From NCBI RefSeq assembly GCF_028389875.1, contig NC_084666.1, positions 65,542,422 through 65,606,421 of the forward strand: 64,000 bases of DNA, written 5' to 3'. The position numbers and the translations under genes were made by a program. The notes beneath the pieces were generated by a model, which made no database searches, was not told the origin of the DNA, and saw only the letters and a list, made by a program, of their open reading frames with translations. This document shows positions 15,624 to 28,912 of the stretch, piece after piece. The stretch is from Rhea pennata. Taxonomy: Eukaryota > Chordata > Aves > Rheiformes > Rheidae. How positions within the stretch are numbered: the first letter of the stretch is position 1; each line of letters opens with the position of its first letter.

Positions 15624-15849
15624 ACCTAGTTAAATTATTAAAAACTGCCATTTGCTTAATCCTTTTATCTTTTGTAAATACAACTTCCTACTTCAGTGAT
15701 GACATTCTTCATTTTCAGCCTGGTAGGCTGCTCTGCAATAATCAGGAAAAAAAAAAAAGATTACAAGGAAGAAAAATATTGGCAAATCACTTACTGCATG
15801 AAGCTGTCCCTGTGCTGTGAATACCATTCTAGACTCTTAAGTCTATGTC

Positions 15850-15872
15850 TTTTTTTTTTTTTTTTTTTTTTT
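15850..15872. repeat. Poly-T tract
   Basis: A run of 23 T, the longest T homopolymer in this part of the window. No recognisable element is attached to it. Confidence 0.9.
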
Positions 15873-18800
15873 AAGTGCTTTCAGAAACCAAGAGCTGGAC
15901 TATTTTTAAAACTGGTTAGTTTTCTCGAAATGAGTCCTGTTGATTTGCTAGTCCTGAAGTTAACCCCTACATATGTAAAGCACTAGATAGTTCATTATCA
16001 GCCAGCTATTAACACTTGGTTTCAGGCCTCTACTGGGATTGATTATATAGCTCAGAGTATAGTGAGAAGAAAAGTCACCAGGCTTAAAGCACAGCAAGAT
16101 CAAGAACTACAGCCCAGGAGCTGGCAGTGGAAAAATGCATAATGCAGAATGGGAAGTGGGACTGGAAGTGAGCTCACTCATGAATGAGCTCTCTCTCAAA
16201 TGTCATCAACATTGCAGTGAGAGTTGGCAGGGACAGAGGAGTTGAACATTGTTAAAACAACACAGGGAGAAGTTCTTTAAGCTTTTATTCACCAACACAA
16301 GATAAAATTTGCATTGACAAGCACTGAGGCTTTATACTGCCTTGAGTTAATGTGCTAATCTATACCTATTGCCACATTAATGAATTGGATGAATTTGTTT
16401 CCTTCTGGCTCCAGATAAGGCTGATACTGCAGCCTCTGAAATAGATGAGCACTTTACTGATACAGTAGTGGTAGACAGACTGAAAAACAAAACTTATCTT
16501 AAAGATATACACAGCATCTTCATGTGCTTCATAGACTTCAAAATCCACCCTATTTACTTTTCCTTGAAAAGTCATTTAGAACCTGCTGACATTCCTGTCT
16601 TCCTTTGAAAAAAATACATTCGATACATTCGAGCACTGAACTGGGCCTGTGCACTCATCTTGAGTTTTTATCTCTTCACATAACAAACCATGTTATGATT
16701 ACCTCTTCACATAACATCATTATTACGTTGCATAGTCATGCATGCTGAAGGGGCCAGTATTGCTATTCCAAAGGAATAAAGATATGAATAACAGACAGCT
16801 GTTCAGCAACTTGTCTGCAGATAGATTCTCAGAAAGAAAAACAGAAAAGAAATTCCTGCATCTGTCTCCTGAATAAAGCACATACAAAAATGTTATAAAG
16901 TAGCCTCATGAAAATAAAAAAGTTTCCTATAATTTTATTAAGATCATTTTATTGAAAAGATATATTCTCATAGACTAAGAGAGTAGAAGTTTTCTCGCTC
17001 TTGCTCTAGAAGTCCTAGGCTGCTAGCAATCTGAAAGAGTGGAAAAATACATCAGCCTAACAAGTTTTTCCGATACATGCCATCTTCCAGACACAACAGT
17101 GAAAAGGCTATTTAAATGGCATGCTTTAGCATTTAAATAATGAAAACAGAACCTTCAGCAGGCTGGTAAAGGAGGTAAAACTCATATTTTAGACAAGATC
17201 CTTAAGATTGCTTCTCTTAATTTGTATCAGAATCTAGCATCTTCAGCACAAGTAATCTGATTTTCAGTCAGGCTGAGTACTTACTGTTTTAAGTGAAGAA
17301 GGCAGAAAATACGGCTGTAAAATAGCAATGAAAATGAAGCTCCAAGGTACAAGACTGACATAGTTCATTTTCCAAACAAGAAATGATCAGTAACACCTGA
17401 TACCGTAAAATGAAGCCTGCCTCAAGACCAATCATGGCATAGAACAACTGCCAGAGAATCCTTACAAAATCAGCATATGCAGAAACCTCACTAAATGGTA
17501 ACTTAAAAAAAAAAAAAAAACCAAAAAAACACCAACAATCTCTTCCCTAGAGATTACAGTAACAAGCTGCAAATTTAAAGCTATTGGCAGCAAATCTCTC
17601 AGTTTCACAAGTAATAACTGAATATAACAAAAATAAATTTAGAATACAAACATACCTTATATGACAGCAGTTTATCTGATTAGTAAGAATAGTTCCTATC
17701 TACATGTTGTAATATTTTAAATATCCTGAGAGGTGATTTTAATATGCTGTCCACTTTTCCTCTTTTCATCAGTAGGATCAGAGAAAGGTTAAAGACATGG
17801 GAGGAAAAAAAAAAGTTTAATGTCCCTGTCTGTGCATCAATATATTTACCAGTCTTATTATCAAATTTGGAATCTGGAAATATGGAAGCATTAGATAAAA
17901 AACAACTCATGTACAATATTTTTAAAGAAAAAATTTAAATATTCACAAGCTAATATCCTTTCCAGAGACTGCCAGATTATTTGGGCTCAAGTCTACTAGA
18001 GCAAAATAAGATAAGGCTGCCTTGGAAATACCCTTTCTTATGTTCTATCAGAATCATGGTTTATGTTTTAGGTATTCAGAAACTCAATATTGAATTAGTA
18101 AAGAAATAATCCAAATGTACAATCTATGTACATAATTTGGAGAAATAGGAACAATTTATTGGGACTTCTGTGAAATACATTGCTTAACTATGGATGCCTT
18201 CTATATTAACAAAAAAAAAAAAAAAAACAGATCTTCTTAAATCAAGGTTAAGACCATATTTGCTTTCTCAGGGCTATTACTAAATTTGATCTGCTTGCAG
18301 ATGGGACACATTCTTTGTGTTTGTGAGGGAGGCAGAATCCAAGCCACCTGATGCAATTTAAGAACGGTCAAGTAATATATTTAATATTTACAGACATTTT
18401 GTAATTGGAGTAACAATTATTATAACAGACCCCCAAAGAAAACAATTTTCTTTTTATAGGAGTAAAAGTACAGATCAAAACATTGTTCTTGGGTTTTGTT
18501 TTAAAATGATCGATCTTGAGTGTCTGCATAAAAACTTTACTACAGTATACAAAAATAATTGCCAATGAAGACTTTCCCCCTGAGTTGTAAATGCCAAAGA
18601 AAGCCTGCAAAAAAAAGTTTCCCGCTGCTTATTAAAAGTTTTGTCACAAAAGTCCTAAGAGTACTGCTAGGTATAGTTGCTTTAATTACAAAGATCTAAA
18701 ATAACTACATTATGTGTATAAAACTTCTCCCAATAATTTCAAGCTGATTTATCACAAGCAGATGTTACATTCAGTTCCAGAAACCTTCAAAGATATTTTT

Positions 18801-21508
18801 TAATTTGGCACTGAAATCCAAACTGTTCATTTTCTCCATCTCAGAGAATATTGACCTATTGTACGTACATCATGCTATGTGTGATCTAGGATAACTGGTG
18901 GCCACAATTTGGCAACATTTGCAGCGGTCCAGCAGGGATCTCCTTTATATTTTCTCTATTAATTATTTTCTTCCGTTTTTCCCTCCTTTAAGCTAGATCA
19001 ATTGATCTAGTAGATGTAAGACAATACACCCATATAACGCCGGCTTGCCTTGATGCTGCAAATGGTTTAGCAGGGCTTCTTTCCCCAGAGCTTCAGTCTC
19101 TTTCAAACAGTCTGATGTCTTACATGATGTTAACAATTTCCCCATAATGGTCAACTCTCGAGTGCTCAGAGTTTAAGGCTTCCAAGAATAGGGCTCAAAT
19201 GGAAACAAGACAGATGTCATATGACACTGTAAAAATAGGCTACATATCATTTAAATTGACATCCTATTTTAATTAGTTTTAATTTTATTTTCTGTACATT
19301 CAAGTAACTTTAATCCAGCTCTTTTGTTCATACTTTCACAATTATTATAAAATGACAAATTTATTAATTCATTTAATCAAGAATATCAAAACTGACAAAA
19401 AGCTATATTCAAAATCTTCTAGTGGATTATCATTCAATAATCAATGATTTCAGCAATACTGGTTGGAATAAGCTCGTTCTGTTGGTCAATGAAAAACTGG
19501 CAACAACAAAAACAGAGCACTGCCATAGGAAAAGTTTCACCTTTCAAAACTATAGGTCATTTTACCTTTTTGTATACCACTCAAGAAGAGTAAATATCAA
19601 ACCACTGCCAAAGCAGAAACTAAGTTTAATCTTGCGGTTTCTCTTCCTGAGCTGCTGCAGCAAGGCATCTCCAGTACTGAGGCTGGTTCCCTGATAAGGG
19701 TTCATTAGGACTGCTTTCTTACAAGCCCTTACTTTATTTTCAGTCTGTATTCATATAAAGAACACCTTATAAAAGAGATTGAGTTTTTTCTGGTGTACAT
19801 GACCAAATCATCCCTAATTTAGAAGGGCTGTACTGCTTTATAGCAAGAGTGATTTTAGCCTTTTGGCTCTCTACTACATTAAAAGTACCTATTGTACAAA
19901 TGCTGGAAATATAGACAGTTAAAAAGTTAGGAAAATGTATGTCAAGCTCTTTTCTTTTGGTGATTGAAGAAGAACTAGGAACAAGACACTTCTCAACTTC
20001 CATCAGCTACTTCATAATCCACAGCCTTTCATCTGAACATTTGCCTCTGTAAAGAAAACGGGCTTTGCACAAACTCATTAGTGCAAGCCCTTGCTTTCTT
20101 CTTGAATTTGAACCTTCCTACAAAGTACTTTCAGCTACTAGACTGTTTGAAACAGAATTCTGCAGTACAAAGACTCAGCATTTGTTTAAACTGAAAAGAA
20201 ACAGATGAAAAATGATAGTTTTGGATGTGCTGGCAGGTATCTTTGTAGATATTAGTAGATGTTATTTTACAGGTGTCATACATTTATATACTAGTTCTGA
20301 ATTAGGGGCTTGAAATGCATCTGTTTTACTCCTCAGAATTTTTCTAATATCACATTTTAGGTATCCGGCACTATATAGCAAGCAAAAGCATCATAACCTT
20401 CAGCAAAAGTAGTCTGCAAAACGTTTGTAAATGTAAATGTAAACTTTTGTAAACTCTGTTTTCAGAGTTTAAGAAAGATAATCATCCAACACACATGTTT
20501 AAACGAAACAGCTAAATACGCTCCACCAGAAAGTGCTGAATAGTCCTATGTCTGTCTTAGTGAAAGTTATAAACTGCTGCAGAAGAAGAGTAGAAACATA
20601 AATATTTCTTTTTGGTTTTCAATTAGTGTGTCCGAAGTACTGAAAATACTGAGATAAGCACTGGCTTGAAAACAAACAGGAAGACAAACACTGACAATAC
20701 AAATCTAGTTTCTAAGGGGCTTGATAAATTCTGAACCATTTATTGCCCCAAAAAACACTCAGCAACCAGGCAAGAAGTCACATAGCATACAGACTGAAAC
20801 ATTATGCAAACAGAAAACCCCAAGTGATGGTACATAGACTTTACATAGACATCACTTCTCTTTATACCTCTATTTGTCTGCCTCTTTGCACAGATTTTAT
20901 CTCAAAAGATGGAATTTTTGACACATCTGAAAAAAATAAAATAAAACGGGCACAGCAAATTTAAGGTAAACTTTGAGAGGAATATTATTTAATGGATATT
21001 CTGATAAAAATGACTAATTTCCACAAACTTGTCATTTCTTGTTCTAAACAATTGATCTTGTCTTACTTCAGACTGATTTCTAAATGAATTTGACAAGAAC
21101 AAGTGAAAAACGTTGAGTTAACCTACAGGTTTTTAAAATGTCACTAATGTTAATATTATAATTAGTCCTATAACATTCAAAGTAAAGCACTAGCACAACA
21201 TCATCAAAGAGCAGATAAGAAAGCAGAAGATTTTAAGAGAATTCATGTTAGAAGATTTTTGAAGGATTCTACTAAAAATCACATCTCCACAGCCAAATCC
21301 TGAACACGTTAAATCCTAAATTAAGTGCCTAGATCCAGTTCTGCTTCCATATTTCTACTCAAGAAATATACCAAGTTTCATAATACATTTTCCAGTAACT
21401 TAATTCAGCCTTCCACTTCATCACTCAGCTGTCACTTCCATCAGTATTTATCTGCAAGAAAAAGACTTTATGAGTAAAGTAGGCCTGGTTGCTGATGCAG
21501 GCAAGAAA

Positions 21509-21534
21509 AGCTTTTCTATTACAATAGAAAAGCT
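21509..21534. repeat. Perfect 12-bp inverted repeat, 2-nt loop
   Basis: AGCTTTTCTATT is followed after AC by its exact reverse complement AATAGAAAAGCT. The stem is too short for a microRNA precursor by itself, and no conserved gene context is visible. Confidence 0.85.
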
Positions 21535-24500
21535 GAGTTCAGAATCCAAAGGTCCTGGATCATGACTTAGCCAATGAAATTATATCCTGCTAGACTAATT
21601 AAATACTAAGATACCTGAACAAGTTACCATGCCATGCATCAGATGACACATCTGTCTTTGTGCATTTATTTAGCTTGCTGCAACAGTAAAATGATATAAA
21701 TTAGTTTCTCCTGCAACAAAAAAGGCTACAGCAGTCTGTGGGCTGCCCTACAACATTTTTAAATATAAGATAGAAAGTATTCTATTGTACAACACGTTAC
21801 AGCAGTTTTCTGAAGAGAAAACCTAGTGAATTCTCCTTCCTTCTTCCCCATAGCGTCAGGATAGACATGAATAACCATGAAGACCTTGTGAATTAAATAT
21901 AATCAAAAGTTTCTCCTTCATTTCTTACTTCAATTGTCAACCATTACTTTTCCTTCAAATGTTAAATCATCTTTATTTTCTAGAGACAATAGAGATTTGT
22001 CATACTCACTGAAAGCCATTTACACAGACTTGACGTCAGGAATAACTTTTTCTTATCAGGGATTTAAGATTCTTGCTGCTAAGAAGCTGCTGTTCAGTCC
22101 CCTATTTTCCTTCGTTCTTCCCTAACATCAGAATAAGCAGGAACAACCCAGAAAGATGCAGACAGAATTTGCAGCCTATGCTAATGCAGCAACCTCAAGC
22201 AAAAATTCACAGGTACTTTAACTGGTGCACAGTTGCATGCTACACGAGCATTTTAGATCAGGAGTGTTTTTGAGGCAAATCTTTTGATCATTCCATTCCT
22301 ACTGAGCACACTTTGGATAACACTTCAGAATAGTCTTATTTTTATATTCTAGATGAAATTAAACCTAAAGATGTGCTTCAACTACTAATGGACACTCCAT
22401 TAACAGGACTAGACTATAGTCCCAAAGCAGCTCTACACCCCTGGGAATACACAATGTGAGTATCAGCTCCTCAGCGCAAGCACTGTGTGCCCATAGATCT
22501 GCTTCACGCTACTTGCTAGTATAGATATAAGCAGTGCCTGCTGAATGGCAGTTTATTTCCTAGAAGTAGTGACAGGCATTACCTTTATTTCTTCTGCCTT
22601 CACAAAATTACTTGTCATCTGACCTTTGTGTAACTGAAGCAACTAAATGTCACTCAAGAGCTTTATCTATTAAGTTGCAGATAAATCTGGACCTTTCAGA
22701 AAGAACTGTGGTATAATACTACTGTAAAAGGAATATTGAACAGTCATTTTAATCTTACAATTGTGTAATACTGCATCCAAACATAGTAATTCACATGCAG
22801 GGATATCTTACTGCAGTTTTCTATGGCCTTGATTAAGGTTCTTACAGAACCTAGAAAGGATGGTGACAAATGAAGCATAATTAAGATTATGAAGACGTTT
22901 GTAGCCTGGAAGTCAACTTTACAGTGGAAAGTAATACAGGGTTTGTACTTTTAGTTTGTACTTTTACAGACAAGTAAGTCCGTGCATCAGTTGCAATGAA
23001 ACAGGGTATCTGACACATCTGTTAAAGTAGCTTGTAGAGTAGGTACAGACATAGTACTTTAAAATATTTCACAGATTAGAAAAATAATGCCATGGATTCA
23101 GGCAAACAGGCCATGAAGTCTTGAAAAACTATTAAAAAAAAAGAGCTATGAAGAGTTTTCAATGTACCTAGCAAGTAATGAGCTTCCTGGTCCAGCATGT
23201 GAGTGTTAAGTACTAGCTTTTGGAAACCAGTGATGAATCCTATCCCCCAAAATACTAGCATGAAATAGCTTATTATAATGTACTGATCTGCCTTTAGCTT
23301 TTACTATTAAAATGTCCCAAAAGTCATTTATCAAGATGATCTGGATGATGACTGTAAGCACAGTATATTTTGCTGTAATATTAGCGGGGGGGGGCTGTTC
23401 TTGTTTTTTTTTTTTTCAAAAAGACCAAGTTTATAGTAAGAGTTACAACAGAAAATATCAATGTTAGTAAAACCAAATACTGAAAGCAAGTATTTTTTTA
23501 GAAACAAAATACTATTGTTGTCTTTGTTATCTAAATATCTCATTTCATACCACAAGACTGACCCAATTAATAAAAACAAAATGCCTTCTCCATATATGCT
23601 AGTGCTTAGGATCCCTAGTCACTGCACAAAACACAATTGTGCTGGGCATTTTGTCAAAAAAAATCACTGAGAAACTGAAGAAAAGGACAGGTAAAGCTGG
23701 CATAACAAAGGAATTTAGAGATTAAAATAACATCAAAATCATGTTATTAATATTGGTCAAAGAAGATAGAACAGTCTGTCATTAAATACTTTCCACTGGC
23801 ACTTCCCCTCCCTCCTCTTCTAGAAACACTACCTCCAAATAAAATTGACATGTGAGGGAGAATGATAGCAAAAAGACTATTTATCTTCCCTTCTCCCCTA
23901 CAACCTTCTTTGTCTCCTTTGCTCCAAGGTAGCATTCATTCGAATAAAATGCAAAATAGAAGCACAAGGCCAACATTATTATTCTTTTTCATTAACCCAC
24001 ACCTCAAGTCTTCATTCTAGCAGTGGGATTTTGACAAAATTCACTCCTGCCTATCTCAAAGAAGCAGATATTAAACTAGTCATGCATTTAATCCATGCAG
24101 GAAGTTTCCTGGTAACAAGCTGGCTGCGCTCAGCATCTCCATAAGGAGTGGAGCATTCTCAACTCTGATTTCAGTGGAAATCGAACATGGAACAGAAGTA
24201 TAAAAAAAGTATTTATTTGGAATTTAACTGTCACAGCTGCAGACACATATGAGCTTTGGAAATGCCTCAGTGTTCATTCATCTACAGAGAGACTGAATTG
24301 GCGACAGCCAAGTCTCAGACTTGCCGTGGCACTCACAGGACGCTGAGGATCAGGAGAACTGCAAGTTTTATCTAAGTAAATATAGTAGGTTTAGGATAGA
24401 CATCTTCTGTATTTTCTGGGAAAAATGTAGCACCACACTGGTATTCTTACACAGATATTAACAAATCAGAGATTATTAGGACTGCCATTCAGCCTCTGCT

Positions 24501-25508
24501 CTTATCCAATCAACTGTCTTTAGGTAGATAACAAAACAGAGTAGCCTAGATGAACACCTGATCTCCTTTGCATCCTCACACCATTTACATATCTAAATGG
24601 TGAAAATGTTTGACAGATGCCAGTGCTATTCATCGGTATTTAATACCTGAAAGATAGCACACTGTCAGCTTCCCACAAACTGAAAATGCTCTATTCCAAG
24701 AACTCCCCTATAGCAGTTCTTGGCAGGAATTTCATCTCTGTTCTGTTGGAAACACATCCACCACCAAGGTCAGTTGATCTGCTCTCATACCTTCCAAATG
24801 AGCACCCACTGTTACAAAACTACTTCAGTCTCATCAAAATAGAGATCGCTTTCAGTTAGCACATCTAAACAATCACACCTTATTACTACAAAAACATCTT
24901 TACATCACCCTCAGAAATAAGCAAGCTCTGTACATGCACTTTTATAGAACTCTGAATATCCAATCTGGCCACAAAGCAGATGCATCTGTCTCAAGTTTAC
25001 AAGATGTTTGGTGAAATAAACACAGCATAACTTCTTACCCATAGTGCACTAAAACTACAGTGAATTTCCACTTTGTTGGAATCAAGCCAACATAACAATC
25101 TGCCCTTTCTCTTCTACACACAAAATCAATTTTAACGAAAAGAAGTCTATTGTTGGACTGTGTTACCAATAATTATCTCATGGCCACAAAATAGGTGTAT
25201 TTGTATGACCTAAGAAGATTCTAAGTCCACATTAAGGCTGCATTTCTCTTACAACTTCCTCTGCATTCTCAAACACTAAGACTGTGCTTAACACATCTCA
25301 CCTCAAACAATTGTGGTAACATTCCCATCAGCAGAGCTACCAGCTCCAAACTACTGCTACTGACCAGCAGTCAGTCACCTGCTAGTTTGCTTACAGAATA
25401 CAACTGCTTTCTCTCCATGAAATTTAACCTTTTGAAAATACAAAAAGACAGTTTCATAACCATCCATACCTCAAATTAGAACATTTTTTAAACCATTTTC
25501 CTCTTCAG

Positions 25509-25850
25509 AGAAGCACAGAATGGTTGAGGTTGGAAGGGACCACTGGAGATCATCTAGTCCAACCCCCCTGCTCAAGCAGGGTCACCTAGAGAGCACACTG
25601 TGCAGGGTTGCATCCAGGCAGTTTTGAATATCTCCAGAGAAGGAGACTCCACAACCTCTCTGGGCAACCTGTTCCAGTGCTCTGCCACTCTCACAGTAAG
25701 TTTTTCCTCATATTCAGGTGAAACTTCCTGTGTTTTGGTTTATGCCCATTGTCTCTTGTCCTGTCACTTGGCATCACTGAAAAGAGGCTGGCCTCATCCT
25801 TTGCACACGTTCAAGATATTTGTAGACATCAACAAAATCCCCTTCCAGGC
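25509..25850 (-). mobile_element. CR1 LINE, 5'-truncated 3' end
   Basis: Read on the minus strand, this is the well-known end of avian CR1. It has the C-terminal ORF2 segment, decayed but legible (phrases such as AEHWNRLPREVVESPSLE, then a CR1-typical run to GGLD), followed by the 3' UTR stretch that reads GGTTGGACTAGATGATCTCC and on to the CCTTCCAACC end. Internal stops (for example just after SFQ, about 25764) show it is dead. The 5' truncation, leaving only the last about 340 bp, is the usual outcome of CR1 retrotransposition. The terminal octamer repeat has decayed to CATTCTGTGCTTCT. Confidence 0.93.
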
Positions 25851-28796
25851 CTGCCTTTTGTTATGCAAATTACACAATACTTGCACCTCATGAATCTATC
25901 AATTGGAATAGAGTATCTGAAAAAAATAAATTAAAAAAAAAGGATCTGCCTACCACTGTTTCTGGACTGTTTCAAGATATGTGCCATGTATGATTCGGTT
26001 CTTTAAGGCATCTATTTTAACTCTTTGAAAACTTAATTTCACATTAACTTCCTTAAAATACATCCACATATTCAGTAATGTTTAATTTTCATCTTATGTC
26101 AAGAGCCAAACCACTCCATAGTATTCAGTGCTCTCAGATTAGGTTAATCTAGAGCTTTCACTTGTTGCAAAATTCAAGGGTTTGCTCATTAAACAGTAGG
26201 TGTTAGGCTATGCTAGTTTTCAACCCTCCATTTCAACTGGTTAAACTGCCACCTTCTTCTCATCACTGCTACTGTAAGTACTTGTGCATTTTCATAGTCT
26301 TTCCAGACAGATAGCCAAGTCATCTACCAAGCTATCAGGAAGGTCAATTTTCCCAAGTAAGCTTTTTACCCCTTTTTCCTAGCTTAAGGCAGCTAAGTGC
26401 TGCAACTAACAGCTTCAGTCTATTAATTCTCTATTCTATCGTATTACCGGACAAAAAGCCTGTTGTTACTGCCGTTTACATCTTTGCTCTTCATACAACA
26501 TTTAGGAATAGGTGTAACCTATGCTGAGAGCTGGATTCCAAGGAACTGAGTTTATTAACTACATTCAATACGCAAGACAGTTACACTGCTGCCCTTGTGG
26601 AGTTTTGATAGTTTCCTCAGTGGAAGACAGAACCCTCTGTAAAGCTTGTAGCTGTTAAAAGGGAGCTAATTTCAAACCACTTTTATACTAAATCCACAAC
26701 TGAACTCTCCTCTAGGCACTGGAGGCGTTCTGTGCCTTTAACTCCAGTCAAACTGCTGTAAGTACCTACCATGTTGCCTAGCTGTTCACACGCTAATGTC
26801 TGAGTAATGTATTCATCCACAGCACGTTTGGGTTGATTTATTTTCTTGGTCATTTTTACTATACAGCTGACATTTACAGTTCACACTACGTTTTTTGAAT
26901 ATAGCTTTTAAAGTAGACATGGTATGGATTTTAGGCTAGTGACACACTGAACTTCTATATATTTATGTGATAAATCTGAGGATTTAAACTGTAAATTCAA
27001 CTTCACCCTTTATGTATAGCTTGGATTAGATTCTGGTATTTACAGCACTCTGAGAAAAATAATTCCATTGATTTGAATTGTTTGGTTTTATACTGAATTA
27101 GACAGGATGATAACCTAATCATAATCTAGTCCCTTCCCTGCTGGCAAAAATAAATAAATAAATAAATAAAGCATAAACAGGGGTGACCATGGCCATCCAA
27201 GAGCTTTACATTCTTTTGTCTACATAGGAAGAGGGCTCAAATTTTATTAGTGAGCAGTAATGATACAACACTCAGTTTACAAGCAGTAGCACAGTGCTGT
27301 TAGGTAAGTATGCTTGAAGATCATTCCAGTCAGAGAGAGAAGCATTATAGCCATCTTACAAAGCTGATAAGCATTATGTGTAAGATGGATCACTGACAAT
27401 CATAGGTAGTGCTAGGATTTCTGATTTTCCTGCTGTAATTCCTTGGACACAGATCTTTCTGATAACTGTAGTTCAGTAACTTTTTGAGCCATGATCATGG
27501 AAGAGACATAATTTAAAACAAGTCCATGAGCAATCTTCAAAGTACTTCAATCTTTGTGTTATTTACAATAAGTACTAAAAATCCTTTCCTGAAACTGTTT
27601 CAAATGTTTTCTAAATATATGTCTTGCTTTTATGTCACATTTTCTGCACAGAACACAGAAATTGTATTCATAGCCTTTAAATACATGAACCTACAGTTTT
27701 ATGAATATATATAGAAAGAGAATAGAAATGCTGTAGATTTTATATACTCTAAGATTCACCTGCAGACTCTACTTACAAAGTAACATAAAACTTATTATTT
27801 CTATTCCACTAATTGAATATAATAAATAAAAAATAATTTTATCTGTAACAGAAGGGTTTCATTGTTCCTAAAGAACTTATTTATGTTCTACAAGAAATAG
27901 AAGCTTTCAAAACGATCATTTCAATCTCTTCTCCCTGGAAGCCAGTTCTCTGCAGACAGTTTTATGTTAGCATGAAAAAAGGTCATGTAAAACTTTACTT
28001 AAAAATCTCAATGGCCAGAATGGACAGAAAAGCACACTGTCTTCTGGAATATGAGCTCATGTCCTTCTCAAGAGAGTTTAGATCCACATTAAATGAGGTC
28101 AGTCTGTAACTGAGTTATTTTAATTAGTTTGAGTTATCTTAATTATTCTGTATTCTGATTCACTCATTCTGGTAAGATTTGAATTACTTTCTTTGGACAT
28201 CTATATTTTTCTGAGTAAATTGCCTTTCAAAAACACTCGGCACAGTTGTCTATGCACACATTCAGTTATAACCTCCAGTCCATCATATGAAACCTTATCA
28301 TTTAAAATCTCAGCTTTAATCCTTATGATTCATCTGCTGTCAAGTTTGATTATTACTATCCCAAAACATAATTTTTAGCTTTGACAGATTAGTGACTAAA
28401 GGCTAAATTGTTATATTAGTGTTCAAAGACTATTCAAAAAAAATTCTCAAGCAATGATAAAGTTGTTGCTATTACACTATCCAAACTCTGCAGCCTGCTA
28501 CCTAGCTTTATGAGTTAAGGTTCTTTCACATTCCCACTTTGTGCTGCTCAACCTTTCTCAAAACATCATATTTGAAAAGTCTATTTTCAAACATATGTTC
28601 CCAAATGGAGAGCTCCGCTCTATGTACATTGAGTTCCACTCCACAAAATGAAGCCACCTTGGCAAAAGGGAAGGGAGGTGGACCTAGGAAAAGCAGTAAT
28701 TCAGAAAGGCTTCCAGAGACTATGCAACATATTACTATGCACCAAAACCACTGCCCCTCTACCTAAACTATCATAAGTGTTTCACAGCTTTTAGTA
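25851..28796. other. AT-rich intergenic DNA
   Basis: No gene is recognisable here. The stretch contains an (AAAT)n microsatellite at 27147-27170 and otherwise unremarkable AT-rich sequence. Confidence 0.6.
27147..27170. repeat. (AAAT)n microsatellite
   Basis: About six tandem AAAT units, seen directly. Confidence 0.95.
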
Positions 28797-28912
28797 AAAT
28801 CATAGAATCATAGAATGGTAAGGTTGGAAGGGACCTCTGGAGATCATCTAGTCCAACCCGCAGCGTAGCCCACACGAGGATTGAACCCGCAGCCTTGGCA
28901 TTAGCAGACCTA
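28797..28912 (-). mobile_element. tRNA-derived SINE with CR1 tail (TguSINE1-like)
   Basis: On the minus strand the element starts with a tRNA-like 3' half. The phrase TGCTAATGCCAAGG is followed by the B-box-like GGGTTCAATCC (plus positions 28878-28888) and an acceptor-stem-like end near 28866. This resembles tRNA-Ile with the AAT anticodon region partly preserved. It passes straight into the CR1 3' end (GGTTGGACTAGATGATCTCC) and finishes with the ATTCTATGATTCTATGAT octamer repeat at 28799-28816. That tail is what CR1 reverse transcriptase recognises, so the element was probably CR1-mobilised. No A box is legible, so the 5' half of the head is lost or decayed. Such tRNA-Ile/CR1 SINEs are known from zebra finch; the exact subfamily is inferred. 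Confidence 0.75.

Larger units (their letters stand above)
1..25508. other. AT-rich intergenic DNA, no defensible gene
   Basis: This stretch is AT-rich, with stops frequent in all six frames. The longest ATG-started frames are about 60-110 codons, and none resembles a protein I know. It carries microsatellites, poly-A/T runs and short inverted repeats, listed separately. No rRNA, snRNA or tRNA gene signature (intact A and B boxes) was seen. A few open segments flanked by good splice sites, for example 7881-7981 and 22353-22455, are discussed as findings, but they are no more frequent than chance predicts. Distant enhancers or lncRNA exons cannot be excluded by eye. Confidence 0.6.

Noticed and set aside
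16170-16191. Near-perfect 22-bp palindrome (GAGCTCACTCATGAATGAGCTC has one mispaired position)
   Set aside because: Palindromes of this size are expected occasionally in 64 kb, and no context suggests a function.
28866-28903. Possible tRNA gene on the minus strand
   Set aside because: There is a B box but no A box or closed cloverleaf, and the sequence runs directly into a CR1 tail, so it is a SINE head.
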